From the NCBI RefSeq assembly GCF_030463535.1, contig NC_132881.1, forward strand, positions 11,268,526-11,332,525: a stretch of DNA of 64,000 bases. Direction: 5' to 3'. Made by a program: the position numbers and the translations under genes. Positions 35,259 to 46,880 of this stretch are shown here, piece after piece (position 1 is the first letter of the stretch; each line of letters begins with the position of its first letter). The notes under the pieces were generated by a model. That model worked only from the letters and a program-made list of their open reading frames with translations. It was not told the origin of the DNA and ran no database searches. This DNA is from Salminus brasiliensis (taxonomy: Eukaryota > Chordata > Actinopteri > Characiformes > Bryconidae).

Positions 35259-38200
35259 ATCATTCAGTTTCTATACATGTATTGACTTTCTTTTTTTGTC
35301 TTACAGGTTTTTCGGACCGCATGAACCAAGGGTCTTTCCATTGCCACTGTGTATGGCTCGCTATCAATCTTTCTGCAAGTGTGTAACAGGTAGGTGATAA
35401 TTCAGTTTCTATACATGTATTGACTTTCTTTTGTCTTACAGGTTTTTCGGACCGCATGAACCAAGGGTCTGTGCATCTGCAACTGTGTGTGACTCGCTAC
35501 TATCTGTCTGCAAGTGTGTAACAGGTAAGTGATCATTCAGTTTCTATACATTTATTGACTTTCTTTTTTTGTCTTACAGGTTTTTCGGACCACATGAACC
35601 AAGAGTCTGTATATCTGCAACTGTGTGTGACTCGCTACTATCTGTCTGCAAGTGTGTAACAGGTAAGTGATCATTCAGTTTCTATACATGTATTGACTTT
35701 CTTTTTTTTGTCTTACAGGTTTTTCGGACCGCATAAACCAAGGGTCTTTCCATTGCCACTGTGTATGGCTCGCTATCAATCTGTCTGCAAGTGTGTAACA
35801 GGTAGGTGATAATTCAGTTTCTATACATGTATTGACTTTCTTTTGTCTTACAGGTTTTACGGACCGCATGAACCAAGGGTCTGTGCATCTGCAACTGTGT
35901 GTGACTCGCTACTAACTGTCTGCAAGTGTGTAACAGGTAAGTGATCATTCAGTTTCTATACATTTATTGACTTTCTTTTTTTGTCTTACAGGTTTTTCGG
36001 ACCACATGAACTAAGAGTCTGTATATCTGCAACTGTTTGTGACTCGCTACTATCTGTCTGCAAATGTGTAACAGGTAAGTGATCATTCAGTTTCTATACA
36101 TGTATTGACTTTCTTTTTTTGTCTTACAGGTTTTTCGGACCGCATGAACCAAGGGTCTGTGCATCTGCAACTGTGTGTGACTCGCTACTATCTGTCTGCA
36201 AGTGTGTAACAGGTTGGTGATCATTCTGTTTTATAAATGAATTCATCTGCAACTGTGTGTGACTCGCTATCAATCTGTCTGCAAGTGTGTAACAGGTAAG
36301 TGATCATTCAGTTTCTATACATTTATTGACTTTCTTTTTTTGTCTTACAGGTTTTTCGGACCACATGAACCAAGAGTCTGTATATCTGCAACTGTGTGTG
36401 ACTCGCTACTATCTGTCTGCAAGTGTGTAACAGGTAAGTGATCATTCAGTTTCTATACATTTATTGACTTTCTTTTTTTGTCTTACAGGTTTTTCGGACC
36501 ACATGAACCAAGAGTCTGTATATCTGCAACTGTGTGTGACTCGCTACTATCTGTCTGCAAGTGTGTAACAGGTAAGTGATCATTCAGTTTCTATACATGT
36601 ATTGACTTTCTTTTTTTTGTCTTACAGGTTTTTCGGACCGCATAAACCAAGGGTCTTTCCATTGCCACTGTGTATGGCTCGCTATCAATCTGTCTGCAAG
36701 TGTGTAACAGGTAGGTGATAATTCAGTTTCTATACATGTATTGACTTTCTTTTGTCTTACAGGTTTTACGGACCACATGAACCAAGGGTCTGTGCATCTG
36801 CAACTGTGTGTGACTCGCTACTATCTGTCTGCAAGTGTTTAACAGGTAGGTGATCATTCAGTTTCTATACATGTATTGACTTTCTTTTTTTGTCTTACAG
36901 GTTTTTCAGACCACATGAACCAAGGGTCTGTGCATCTGCAACTGTGTTTGATTCGCCACTAACTGTCTGCAAGTGTGTAACAGGTAAGTGATCATTCAGT
37001 TTCTATACATTTATTGACTTTCTTTTTTTTGTCTTACAGGTTTTTCGGACCACATGAACCAAGGGTCTGTGCATCTGCAACTGTGTGTGACTCGCTACTA
37101 TCTGTCTGCAAGTGTGTAACAGGTAAGTGATCATTCAGTTTCTATACATGTATTGACTTTCTTTTTTTGTCTTACAGGTTTTTCGGACCACATGAACCAA
37201 GAGTCTGTATATCTGCAACTGTTTGTGACTCGCTACTATCTGTCTGCAAGTGTGTAACAGGTTGGTGATCATTCTGTTTTATACATGAATTCATCTTCAA
37301 CTGTGTGTGACTCGCTACTATCTGTCTGCAAGTGTGTAACAGGTAAGTGATCATTCAGTTTCTATACATGTATTGACTTTCTTTTTTTGTCTTACAGGTT
37401 TTTCGGACCATATGAACCAAGGGTCTGTGCATCTGCAACTGTGTGTGACTCGCTACTATCTGTCTGCAAGTGTGTAACAGGTAAGTGATCATTCAGTTTC
37501 TATACATGTATTGACTTTCTTTTTTTGTCTTACAGGTTTTTCGGACCACATGAACCAAGGGTCTGTGCATCTGCAACTGTGTGTGACTCGCTACTATATG
37601 TCTGCAAGTGTGTAACAGGTAAGTGATCGTTCAGTTTCTATAAATGTATTGACTTTCTTTTTTTTGTCTTACAGGTTTTTCGGACCGCATGAACCAAGGG
37701 TCTTTCCATTGCCACTTTGTGTGTGGCTCGCTATCAATCTGTCTGCAAGTGTGTAAGAGGTAGGTGATAATTCAGTTTCTATACATGTATTGACTTTCTT
37801 TTGTCTTACAGGTTTTTCGGACCGCATGAACCAAGGGTCTGTGCATCTGCAACTGTGTGTGACTCGCTACTATCTGTCTGCAAGTGTGTAACAGGTTGGT
37901 GATCATTCTGTTTTATACATGAATTCATCTTCAACTGTGTGTGACTCGCTACTATCTGTCTGCAAGTGTGTAACAGGTAGGTGATCATTCAGTTTCTATA
38001 CATGTATTGACTTTCTTTTTTTGTCTTACAGGTTTTTCGGACCACATGAACCAATGGTCTGTGCATCTGCAACTGTGTGTGACTCGCTACTATCTGTCTG
38101 CAAGTGTGTAACAGGTAAGTGATCATTCAGTTTCTATACATGTATTGACTTTCTTTTTTTGTCTTACAGGTTTTTCGGACCACATGAACCAAGGGTCTGT

Positions 38201-40262
38201 GCTTCTGCAACTGTGTCTGACTCGCTACTATCTGTTTGCCACTGTGTGTGTGGCTCGCTATCAATCTGTCTGCAAGTGTGTAACAGGTAGGTGATCATTC
38301 AGTTTCTATACATGTATTGACTTTATTTTTTTGTCTTACAAGTTTTTCGGACCGCATGAACCAAGGGTCTGTGCATCTGCAACTGTGTGTGACTCGCTAC
38401 TATCTGCCTGCAAGTGTGTAACAGGTAGGTGATAATTCAGTTTCTATACATGTATTGACTTTCTTTTGTCTTACAGGTTTTACGGACCGCATGAACCAAG
38501 GGTCTGTGCATCTGCAACTGTGTGTGACTCGCTACTATCTGTCTGCAAGTGTGTAACAGGTAAGTGATCATTCAGTTTCTATACATGTATTGACTTTCTT
38601 TTTTGTCTTACAGGTTTTTCGGACCACATGAACCAAGGGTCTGTGCATCTGCAACTGTGTGTGACTCGCTACTATATGTCTGCAAGTGTGTAACAGGTAA
38701 GTGATCATTCAGTTTCTATAAATGTATTGACTTTCTTTTTTTTGTCTTACAGGTTTTTCGGACCGCATGAACCAAGGGTCTTTCCATTGCCACTTTGTGT
38801 GTGGCTCGCTATCAATCTGTCTGCAAGTGTGTAACAGGTAAGTGATCATTCAGTTTCTATACATGTATTGACTTTCTTTTTTTTGTCTTACAGGTTTTTC
38901 GGACCACATAAACCAAGGGTCTTTCCATTGCCACTGTGTATGGCTTGCTATCAATCTGTCTGCAAGAGTGTAACAGGTAGGTAATAATTCAGTTTCTATA
39001 CATGTATTGACTTTCTTTTGTCTTACAGGTTTTTCGGACCGCATGAACCAAGGGTCTGTGCATCTGCAACTGTGTGTGTCTCGCTACTATCTGTCTGCAA
39101 GTGTGTAACAGGTTGGTGATCATTCTGTTTTATACATGAATTCATCTTCAACTGTGTGTGACTCGCTACTATCTGTCTGCAAGTGTGTAACAGGTAAGTG
39201 ATCATTCAGTTTCTATACATGTATTGACTTTCTTTTTTTGTCTTACAGGTTTTTCGGACCATATGAACCAAGGGTCTGTGCATCTGCAACTGTGTGTGAC
39301 TCGCTACTATCTGTCTGCAAGTGTGTAACAGGTAAGTGATCATTCAGTTTCTATACATGTATTGACTTTCTTTTTTTGTCTTACAGGTTTTTCGGACCAC
39401 ATGAACCAATGGTCTGTGCATCTGCAACTGTGTGTGACTCGCTACTATCTGTCTGCAAGTGTGTAACAGGTAAGTGATCATTCAGTTTCTATACATGTAT
39501 TGACTTTCTTTTTTTGTCTTACAGGTTTTTCGGACCACATGAACCAAGGGTCTGTGCTTCTGCAACTGTGTCTGACTCGCTACTATCTGTTTGCCACTGT
39601 GTGTGTGGCTCGCTATCAATCTGTCTGCAAGTGTGTAACAGGTAGGTGATCATTCAGTTTCTATACATGTATTGACTTTATTTTTTTGTCTTACAAGTTT
39701 TTCGGACCGCATGAACCAAGGGTCTGTGCATCTGCAACTGTGTGTGACTCGCTACTATCTGTCTGCAAGTGTGTAACAGGTTGGTTATCATTCAGTTTCT
39801 ATACATGAATTGACTTTCTTCTTTTTTTCTTACAGGTTTTTCAGACCTCATGAACCAAGGGTCTGTGCATCTGCAACTGTGTGTGACTCACTACTATCTG
39901 TTTGCAAGTGTGTAACAGGTAGGTGATCATTCAGTTTCTGTACATGTATTTACCTTTTTTTTGTCTTACAGGTTTTTCGGACTGCATGAACCAAGGGTCT
40001 GTGCATCTGCAACTGTGTGTAACTCGCTACTATCTGTCTGCAAGTGTGTTACAGGTTGGTGATCATTCAGTTTCTATACATGTATTGACTTTCTTTTTTG
40101 TGTTACCGGTTCTCAAGAAGTCCATCAACCTCTTCTTCTCCCTGAAGCTGTATCCTTCTAGCAAATATTCTTTCATCTGCAACTGTGTGTGGTTCGCTGT
40201 CCATCATTCTGCAACTCTGTAACAGGTAAGTGATCATTCAGTTTGTATACATGTATTGCCTT

Positions 40263-41036
40263 TGTCGTCTCGGTTTGTCTTCCTCTGGAGATGGACTTCT
40301 TATTTAAAAAGGAGAGTCTGTAACCACCGTCTTTAGTAGTAACAATGAAATATTTTATTCCAATCAAAAGTACAGTGTGGAGAGAGTCTGCCAATTCTGA
40401 GTGCCCCTCGATCTCTCTCCTCGACATAGGAATACCTTGAGTTTTTATACCCTACTACACGTCATATTCTGTTGGATTGTTCCCATATGCAGAATCTTTG
40501 CATTTCATCCATAAGGAACACTCATCAGCCCCCACCATTACATACATGGTCCACAGACACATCTGGACCACGTTTAAATCTATGTCATGTACACCCAAAG
40601 CGATGTCCAAATCTAAACAGCATGGGGCAGTGGTGGCTCAGCGGTTAGAGCACCCTTGAGTAAGGCCCTTTACCCTCAATGCTCCCCGGGCGCTGGAGTT
40701 GGCTGCCCACCGCTCTGGGTGTGTGTGTACTCACTGCCCCTAACACATGTGTGTGTGTGTGTGTGTGTGAGTGTGTGTTCACTACCAGATGGGTTAAATG
40801 CGGAGGACACATTTTGCTGTACAGTCCACACTGTACAGTGACAAATACGTGCACCTTTACCTTTTTACCTTTACCTTGTTATGTTCGTTGATTCATGTAT
40901 AGGTTTCACATTTGGTCAGGAAACAGGACCCCCTTTCTTTTCCACATCTACCCCGTGTGGCTTACCATATCATTCCTCAACTCCATACCATTCCTTCAGG
41001 CCTATGGACATCTGTATAGCCAATAAATACACTACA
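40263..41036 (-). repeat. 3' LTR of the endogenous retrovirus, with a SINE inside
   Basis: Plus-strand ends are TGTCGT and CTACA, consistent with TG...CA. A purine tract lies just to the right (minus strand AAAGGGGGGCAAA), directly preceding the LTR in its own orientation. Minus-strand TATA box GGGTATAAAAAC corresponds to 40441-40455 and AATAAAA to 40351-40357. Without the SINE the LTR is about 515 bp. A truncated relative sits at 16835. Confidence 0.82.
40621..40880 (+). mobile_element. tRNA-derived SINE inside the LTR
   Basis: The head carries an A-box (TGGCTCAGCGGTTAGAGC). The body contains TGCTCCCCGGGCGCTGGAG, GCTGCCCACCGCTCTGGG and GATGGGTTAAATGCGGAGG, a SINE family widespread in ostariophysan and other fishes. 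An internal (GT)n tract occupies ~40747-40778. The B-box region seems deleted. The tail is a short CTTTAC repeat. Its absence from the LTR fragment at 16835 shows it inserted after that LTR family spread. Confidence 0.75.
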
Positions 41037-42153
41037 TTTGCCCCCCTTTGAGCCTAATCAACGGCTCAATAAAATAAAAGAGTATGGCACACATGGTTAC
41101 ATGTGCTTCTAAAGAGCTATTCCTTCTATGAGTGCCTTCTTTAGCACTAAATTCACAGAGTGTGAGAGTGAAGACATGCCAGGCAGCTATCTCACCTTTA
41201 ATATCTCTCAATCACCCAAGACAGAAAAAACTCTCTCACAGTCCCTCTGCCCCAGGCGACCACATACTGTACTCCAGGCCAATGTAAAAAAAGAAGGAAT
41301 GTCTTGCCAATATAGATATTGAATATGGAATCCTGCAAGTGTGAGTAAATACATGTGGAACCCCTTTAAACCAAAAATAATGTGTACTTTCAGGCTGGTC
41401 GACCCATCGGACCTTCCAATACACCTGTCCCTGCCTACCATTACTGTCCCTAGTATCGAGAAAAGATCAAAACCCCTGAGTTCACACTGTGCTTACTCAC
41501 AACAAAATACATCATCTTACAACTTGTTTACAATATAATTACAATAGGTTATACATATCAGAACTACTATTTGTACATGTATTTAGTGTATTTAGAGTAC
41601 AGATAGTAATAAATGACAAGTTTAAATGTGGCACATTGCAATTCATCAACATCGGTGTTCCTTGATGGTGAATCTGGATAGATGCCTTTACAATGTCCTT
41701 GTTCAAAAGGTCTTCAGATCTCCCGATTAGTAATATCCATCAACGTCTGACCCCTTTTCTGCCTCTCGGGATCTCAGAATACCAGTCACCCCACAGTGGT
41801 ACTCCCCACCGCTAGTCTGAAGGGAAAGATAAAAAACAACAGCCAATATCTTTTCTTCAAAACATCAAATGCACATTACACAACAACAGTATTATACTGT
41901 CAAACTATTACTACTCAATAAATCATTTTTCACCTTTTCAGCCATACTACAAAATACTACAATCCCCTTTACATAACATATGATAATGTAACATAGGTGT
42001 TATAACTTATGATAAAAAAGACCTGATACTTTAAATGGAAGTAATAATCAGAGTAGATACTCAGAATGGATATTTATCCACCAAATCACCTTCTAACACT
42101 AATCCCTCATCTTCTTCCGAATCTGTCCTAGGTAATAATGGCAGTTGAACTTG
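41037..42153 (-). other. Retroviral 3' non-coding region
   Basis: Lies between the env end (about 42154) and the 3' LTR, with the polypurine tract at its left edge. The open frames here (up to 77 codons) have no recognisable retroviral domain. Unusually long (~1.1 kb) for a simple retrovirus, so a lost accessory frame is possible. Confidence 0.55.
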
Positions 42154-44412
42154 TTACCCCGGCATTACAACTCCAACCCATCTTAAAATCATCGCCTTAG
42201 CCAAACTCAATATGAATGTGCAGCAACAGAACATCACACATAGCGACAAAAGCGCAGCACCGAACAACTGAGCCAACAATGTTCCCATTGGTCTTAATCT
42301 CTCCAGCAACCATGCATTCACAGACCATCCTGCTCCTTGGGATGGGCCAATTGCCTCTCTTTTTTTTTTTTTTAGTGCCCCTATTACATCAGTCATATTA
42401 TCAGAATTATCAGGAATTAAAGTATAACAAGCATCTCCTGTTGCTTAGCCAGAATGTAATCAAGAGCCATATCATGTTTCAACAACATCAATCTGTGACT
42501 CTTCTGAGTATTTGATAAATATTCAAACCCTCTAATAGTCTCATTAGCAAATCCCTGTAAGGTGTAAGTGATGTTATCAATATGGTCTGCTAGGAAGGTC
42601 ACACCATACCATGGAAATAAGCCTATTCCCCATTTTTCTCCTATACTTATCCTCCAGTGATAGGCCTCTAAATTTGAAATTGTGCCATTTCACTTTTCTG
42701 TCTATATCCAGGAATTACCTTGGCTTGGGTGTCATCAGGTGCTTCACCTTTCTCAATGGTGTACACCTCATATGGCAATTTTAATGTTGCCAAGTAACAA
42801 CATCCTGTCCACCCATATGGCAAAAATATATATGCCTTATCACAAACCCACAAAGATCTTTAAAATTTCCTAGGGTCACATTACCTGGCAATGTTTCATG
42901 ATGCACCATCAATATTTTTATATGATGGCCACGTGGTAGCCGGAAAATCACTTCAAACAAACCATCCCCATTTTTATGTTTATCATCCAAATGTATCATA
43001 TAGCTGTCACAATCTGAAATTCCCATAAATGTTCCAGACCCACCATGAGTATTATTAGAACAAAAACAACCTATTGAATCAGGGACTGCTGTCTGTTCAT
43101 GTTGATCAATTATGTTTACATATGGTAATTGCCTCATCCAACTACACTTCTCTCCAGGTCTAAACAAACCCACTGATGTAGCCATCCATATATCATATAC
43201 TGCTTGCTGTTTGTAGAACAGCCATGATAATGCATAATACTGACATTCTGTACTTAAAGGTTCAGGAACTGTTTCCAAAATAGAAGGCCAAGTGCCTGGT
43301 GTCGGGACTTTCACCACACATGGACCACTAATTTGTTTGCTTGTTCTTACAGAATGTGTTATCTGCTGAAACCATAAGTTCCTGGCTGCCCAAGGGTCTG
43401 ATATTTGCAACGCAAATGAATCCAATCCATATGCCTTCCACTTAGCCTCTCTCTTTTTCAGTGCTCGATTCTGATATATCACATCTCCTGGAATCCAGTC
43501 TAAATCCTGTAATACATTTGTCACCTTGGTAGAAGGCTCATGCATCATTACATCTCTACTTACTTCACTCTCTCCAACACTCTCAACATTATTGCTCTCA
43601 CCCCGTTCTATGGTTTCTAACAATTTCTCAGTTGTATTTACTTCATCTTGCAGTGTTACTAATGTCATATTAGATGGATGGGTCACTTTTGCTACTTCCA
43701 TTACTGGTGTTGTTATCCCTGTACCATTCACTGCAGTTGAGCTTGTTGTATTTTCACTAGTTCTATTCCCTAAAGTGACACCTACAGGCGTTCTTGTCAT
43801 CATTGTGGTTTTTACAGGTTCTGTATTATTTATGATTACAGTAGTAACCTGACCTGTAACATTAACACTTTTAGTTGTTTCTGGAGCTACAGTTGTAACG
43901 TGCCTTGGCACAGTTTTTACCCCTGAGATGGTTATTACAGGAAATTGTTCCTGGTCCCCTTTTATCTCCTGTGGAGCTCTCAGTTAAGCTTGAGTTTTTA
44001 TTGTTAACTATCATCTTACGAGTTACATACTCCTGTTTCCACACTTTTTGCACTGGTACAAAGCTGAACTCTGGCTCAAAGTAAGTACATGTATATTTGA
44101 TGTATATTGATCTTCCCATGTAACATTACGCATAAGAATTGAACAATCATATTTAACACTGAACCACCTCATGTCATTGGACAAAACATACTTTCTTTGA
44201 TTGTAAGGCACCATATCAACTGTAGGCCCTGCTAACACAATCTCTTCACCACGACTATTTCCCCACTCTGGGGGATCATTACCTCCAGTATTAAATCTTC
44301 CACACCTACATGGAAGAAGAACTGATCTGCCTGGTTTGACTGTAATTACCAACTGCACAGGAGTTACTGTTACTGGAATCACCTGAACAGCTGATTCTGG
44401 TGGATGTGACAC
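42154..44412 (-). pseudogene. env: env of the endogenous retrovirus, frameshifted
   Basis: The N-terminal piece (44412-44023) resembles an Ig-type V domain, with VKPGRSVLLPCRCG and a later NVTWED motif. The YTC Cys motif appears in the overlapping frame (44119-43871), which implies a frameshift. A Thr/Ser-rich, N-glycosylated mucin-like region opens the 376-residue segment 43911-42781, which continues into a Cys-rich surface domain. The end of the surface subunit shifts frame at 42853-42668 (LPYGWTGCCYLATLKLP). The transmembrane subunit lies at 42602-42154, with MALDYILAKQQ near the immunosuppressive-domain position and a hydrophobic membrane span (LLAQLFGAALLSLCVMFCC). At least three frame changes make it non-functional as written. 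Env mediates receptor binding and fusion in this family. Confidence 0.75.
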
Positions 44413-44763
44413 ATTTATGCTTTTAGTAATATTTAATGTTAATAGTGGAATTTCCCACTGTTACATTTACCTTAATCTTCATAACGTTTAGGTTTGACCC
44501 TTTTTCTAACTGGTCTTGGATGTCTATTTGACTCTCTGACTTATAGAGGAATCAGTGCCCTCAGCAGCCTTTGGTGCTTCACACTCCCCTGAAATGATTC
44601 CTGCTGTTTCTGGGACATCCATAACCTCAATGTTCTCAAACCTTCTTTCCTGTTGATTAATTACAGAGTCATTTCCGGCATCATCAGCAATGCCCACAGA
44701 GTCATCACCATTGTCCACATCATGGACAATCTCCTCTTCTGGAATTTGACCCTGGAGATCTTC

Positions 44764-46878
44764 CTACCTTTCTCCTTCTGTATGTCCTGGTTCCCTTGAG
44801 CCTTCCACATCTCCTCCAAGCAAATGGGCTGCCTCTTCCCTAGGTGCTTTAACACAATGTGACAAATGATACCACGTTGGAGACCCTTTAACCTGGACTG
44901 CAGTTCCAGTACTACGCACAACCTCAAAAGGACCTTCACAGCGTTCGTTATACCATTGTATAATATATACCATTTATATGCCTGTCGCCAACTCATGTGG
45001 CATCATATGCTAATCACGCAGCTCACTTGAGCGACACACCATTAATGCCAATGGAAGTGCGTCAACCCAATTCAAACCTGTGTGACAGATTTTCACAATG
45101 CGTTTTTTCAAAACACCATTCATTTTCTCACAAATTCCCTGACTTTGAGGATGATATACTGCCCCAAGACACTGTTTTATCCCCAGTTTTTGCCAAATTA
45201 ATTTCACTGTCTTATCCACGAACTCCTTCCCATTATCTGAGGATATTCGATCTGGAAGTCCCCACCTGCTTATGACCTCTCTGCACAGAAACTTGGCAAC
45301 GGACTGTGCATCTTTCCGTTTGGTTGGACAGACCTCTGGCCACCTTGAAAAGCGGTCCACTACAACGAACATGTATCTCTTCCCTCCTATTGGTTTTATC
45401 ATGTCAACAAAGTCCACTACTAACTCACGCATAGGACCCCTTGGAGTTGGGATGTGACCAGGTGGAACCATTACACCCCTTCGAACATTGTTTTTTAAGC
45501 AAATTGTGCATCTACCAATGACAGTCTATCTGCTCAAGCAAATATGGTGCCCAAAACCCATACTCCTTAATAATCTTCCTCCTTACCTCGCCCCTTGCCA
45601 CATGGGCTAAACCATGCGCTTCTTGAATCATCAGACCCAACAGGTCAGGAGGTGCTACTACCAGCCCCTCATGATTCCTCCAAAGGCCAGTAGAGTCTTG
45701 AGTGGCTCCTCGATCTCGCCGGAACTGCTTCCTGCATTAAGGTCACATCCTTAATTGTTATTCTGTCTTCCATGTCTACCTCATGTGTAACCAAAAAGAC
45801 TTCACCCCATTTGTCTGCTCCTGTAACTGCCTTTGCAGCTTCATCAGCCGCTTTATTCCCCTGTGTGACCCTTGACATATCCCTTTTATTTGCTGCACAT
45901 TTAGCAATAGCAATTTCTTTGGGTTTCATCATGGCATGTAACAATTTCATTATTTGGTCATGATGCTGTATAGGGGAACTATCTGTTTTCTTAAACCCTC
46001 GGTTCTTCCATACTGCCCCAAACAGGTGACGCACACTATGTGCACAGGCAGAATCAGTGTAGATAGTCACTCACTTGCCTTCTGCCAAAAAACATGCTTC
46101 TGTCAACCCTACAAGTTCAGCAAGTTGTGCTGAAGCCGGCTGTGGTATGACTGCAGCCTTCTCAACCACAAAGTTTTCTCCTTGGGCTTTTACTACTGCA
46201 TAACCCGCACACAATTTGTCTCTTCTCCTATAGCAGGATCCATCAGTCCAATATGCCAGGTCTGCCTTCTCCAGTGGGAGGGCTTTTAAATCTGACCTAA
46301 GCCTTGAGTATTTCTCAGCTTCTTGCACACAATCATGTGGCTCACCATCTTCTGGAGTTGGCAAAGTTTCAGCTGGATTCACTGTGGCACACCTTACTAG
46401 GGTGACATCTTCCTGCTCTAAAAGCCTATAATAATCTCTAAGCCTTGGCATAGTCAGTGTATATTTGCCATGGTTCAGTAGGTTTCTAAGGCTATGATGG
46501 GTAAGAATTGTTACTGGATAACCCATCGTGATTGCTGATGCTTTGTCATACATTAGATAAACTCCTACCATAGCTCTATAACACAATGGCAGTCCCAACT
46601 CAACTTCTGAATAAGCTGTGGAATAATATAAAAACAGGCTGTGGACTTGTTCCTGTACCTGTCGCTTGACAGAGGACTGCACATGCATATTTACCTCCAG
46701 TAGAAGTAGACACATACAGTTAGAAATTCTTGGAGTAATCTGGAAACGCCAATGCTGGAGCTTCTTGTAACCTCTGTTTCACTGTCTAAAATGCTAAAAG
46801 ACCCTCTTGTGTCCAGGAAAGATTACAGTGGAGTTTGGCATTTCCAGTATCTTTAATCATAGCCCTTAAAGGCCCCAT
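44764..46878 (-). pseudogene. pol: pol of the endogenous retrovirus (RT end, RNase H, integrase), broken
   Basis: Starts within the RT connection region at the truncated right edge. RNase H (46715-46071) has YWTDGSCYRR and QPASAQLAELVGL, is interrupted by an in-frame TGA (46071-46073), and continues at 46070-45669 with YTDSACAHS and GNKAADEAAK. The integrase zinc-finger region (45668-45480) is shifted but shows an H-x3-H (AHGLAH). The core (45471-45010) has the catalytic Asp residues in VVDFVDM and SSDNGKEF and the Glu in QGICEKMN. The C-terminal domain (44973-44764) contains GPFEVVRSTGTAVQVKG and WYHLSHCVKAP, as in gammaretrovirus-type integrases. Several breaks; inactive. Confidence 0.82.
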
Positions 46879-46880
46879 TA

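Larger units (their letters stand above)
17257..40262 (+). repeat. ~138 bp tandem array with exon/intron-like units, main block
   Basis: About 165 tandem units by length and period. A typical unit has an intron-like segment of ~55 nt. It starts GTAAGTGATCATTCAG or GTAGGTGATC, contains TATACATGTATTGAC (TTGAC fits the yUnAy branch point, its A 21 nt from the end), and ends TTTCTTTTTTTGTCTTACAG. An exon-like block of 80-117 nt follows, most often 83 nt, starting GTTTTTCGGACC and ending AAGTGTGTAACAG. Exon length is not a multiple of three in most units and every frame hits stops across junctions, so protein coding is unlikely. Central units are homogenised; edge units (17300-17900) are older. 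Plus-strand direction is set by the splice signals. It may be a multi-exon non-coding gene or a satellite derived from one. Confidence 0.9.
40263..46880 (-). mobile_element. Class I endogenous retrovirus, 5'-truncated, minus strand
   Basis: Reads right to left as RT connection region, RNase H, integrase, env, 3' non-coding region, polypurine tract and 3' LTR. Gag, protease and most of RT are absent: the right edge (46880) cuts inside the end of RT, and array sequence follows directly. The gamma/epsilon-like class is inferred from the integrase C-terminus and env organisation. Stops and frameshifts break pol and env, so this is an inactive old copy. The sequence ATGTATTGCCTTT occurs at both junctions with the array, but array units contain it anyway. 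Confidence 0.85.

Noticed and set aside
18160..39205. Minus-strand open frames of 60-119 codons repeated through the array (with CRQIVASHTQ, KTKKESQYMYRN)
   Set aside because: They arise because 138 nt equals 46 codons, so any stop-free frame runs across units. They lack starts tied to promoters, read through the splice-like signals on the other strand, and show no domain.
17257..40262. CRISPR-like array
   Set aside because: Units are direct repeats without unique spacers, far too long, in a vertebrate context.
40656..40891. Frames in the SINE/(GT)n segment
   Set aside because: Translations of a microsatellite and SINE body.
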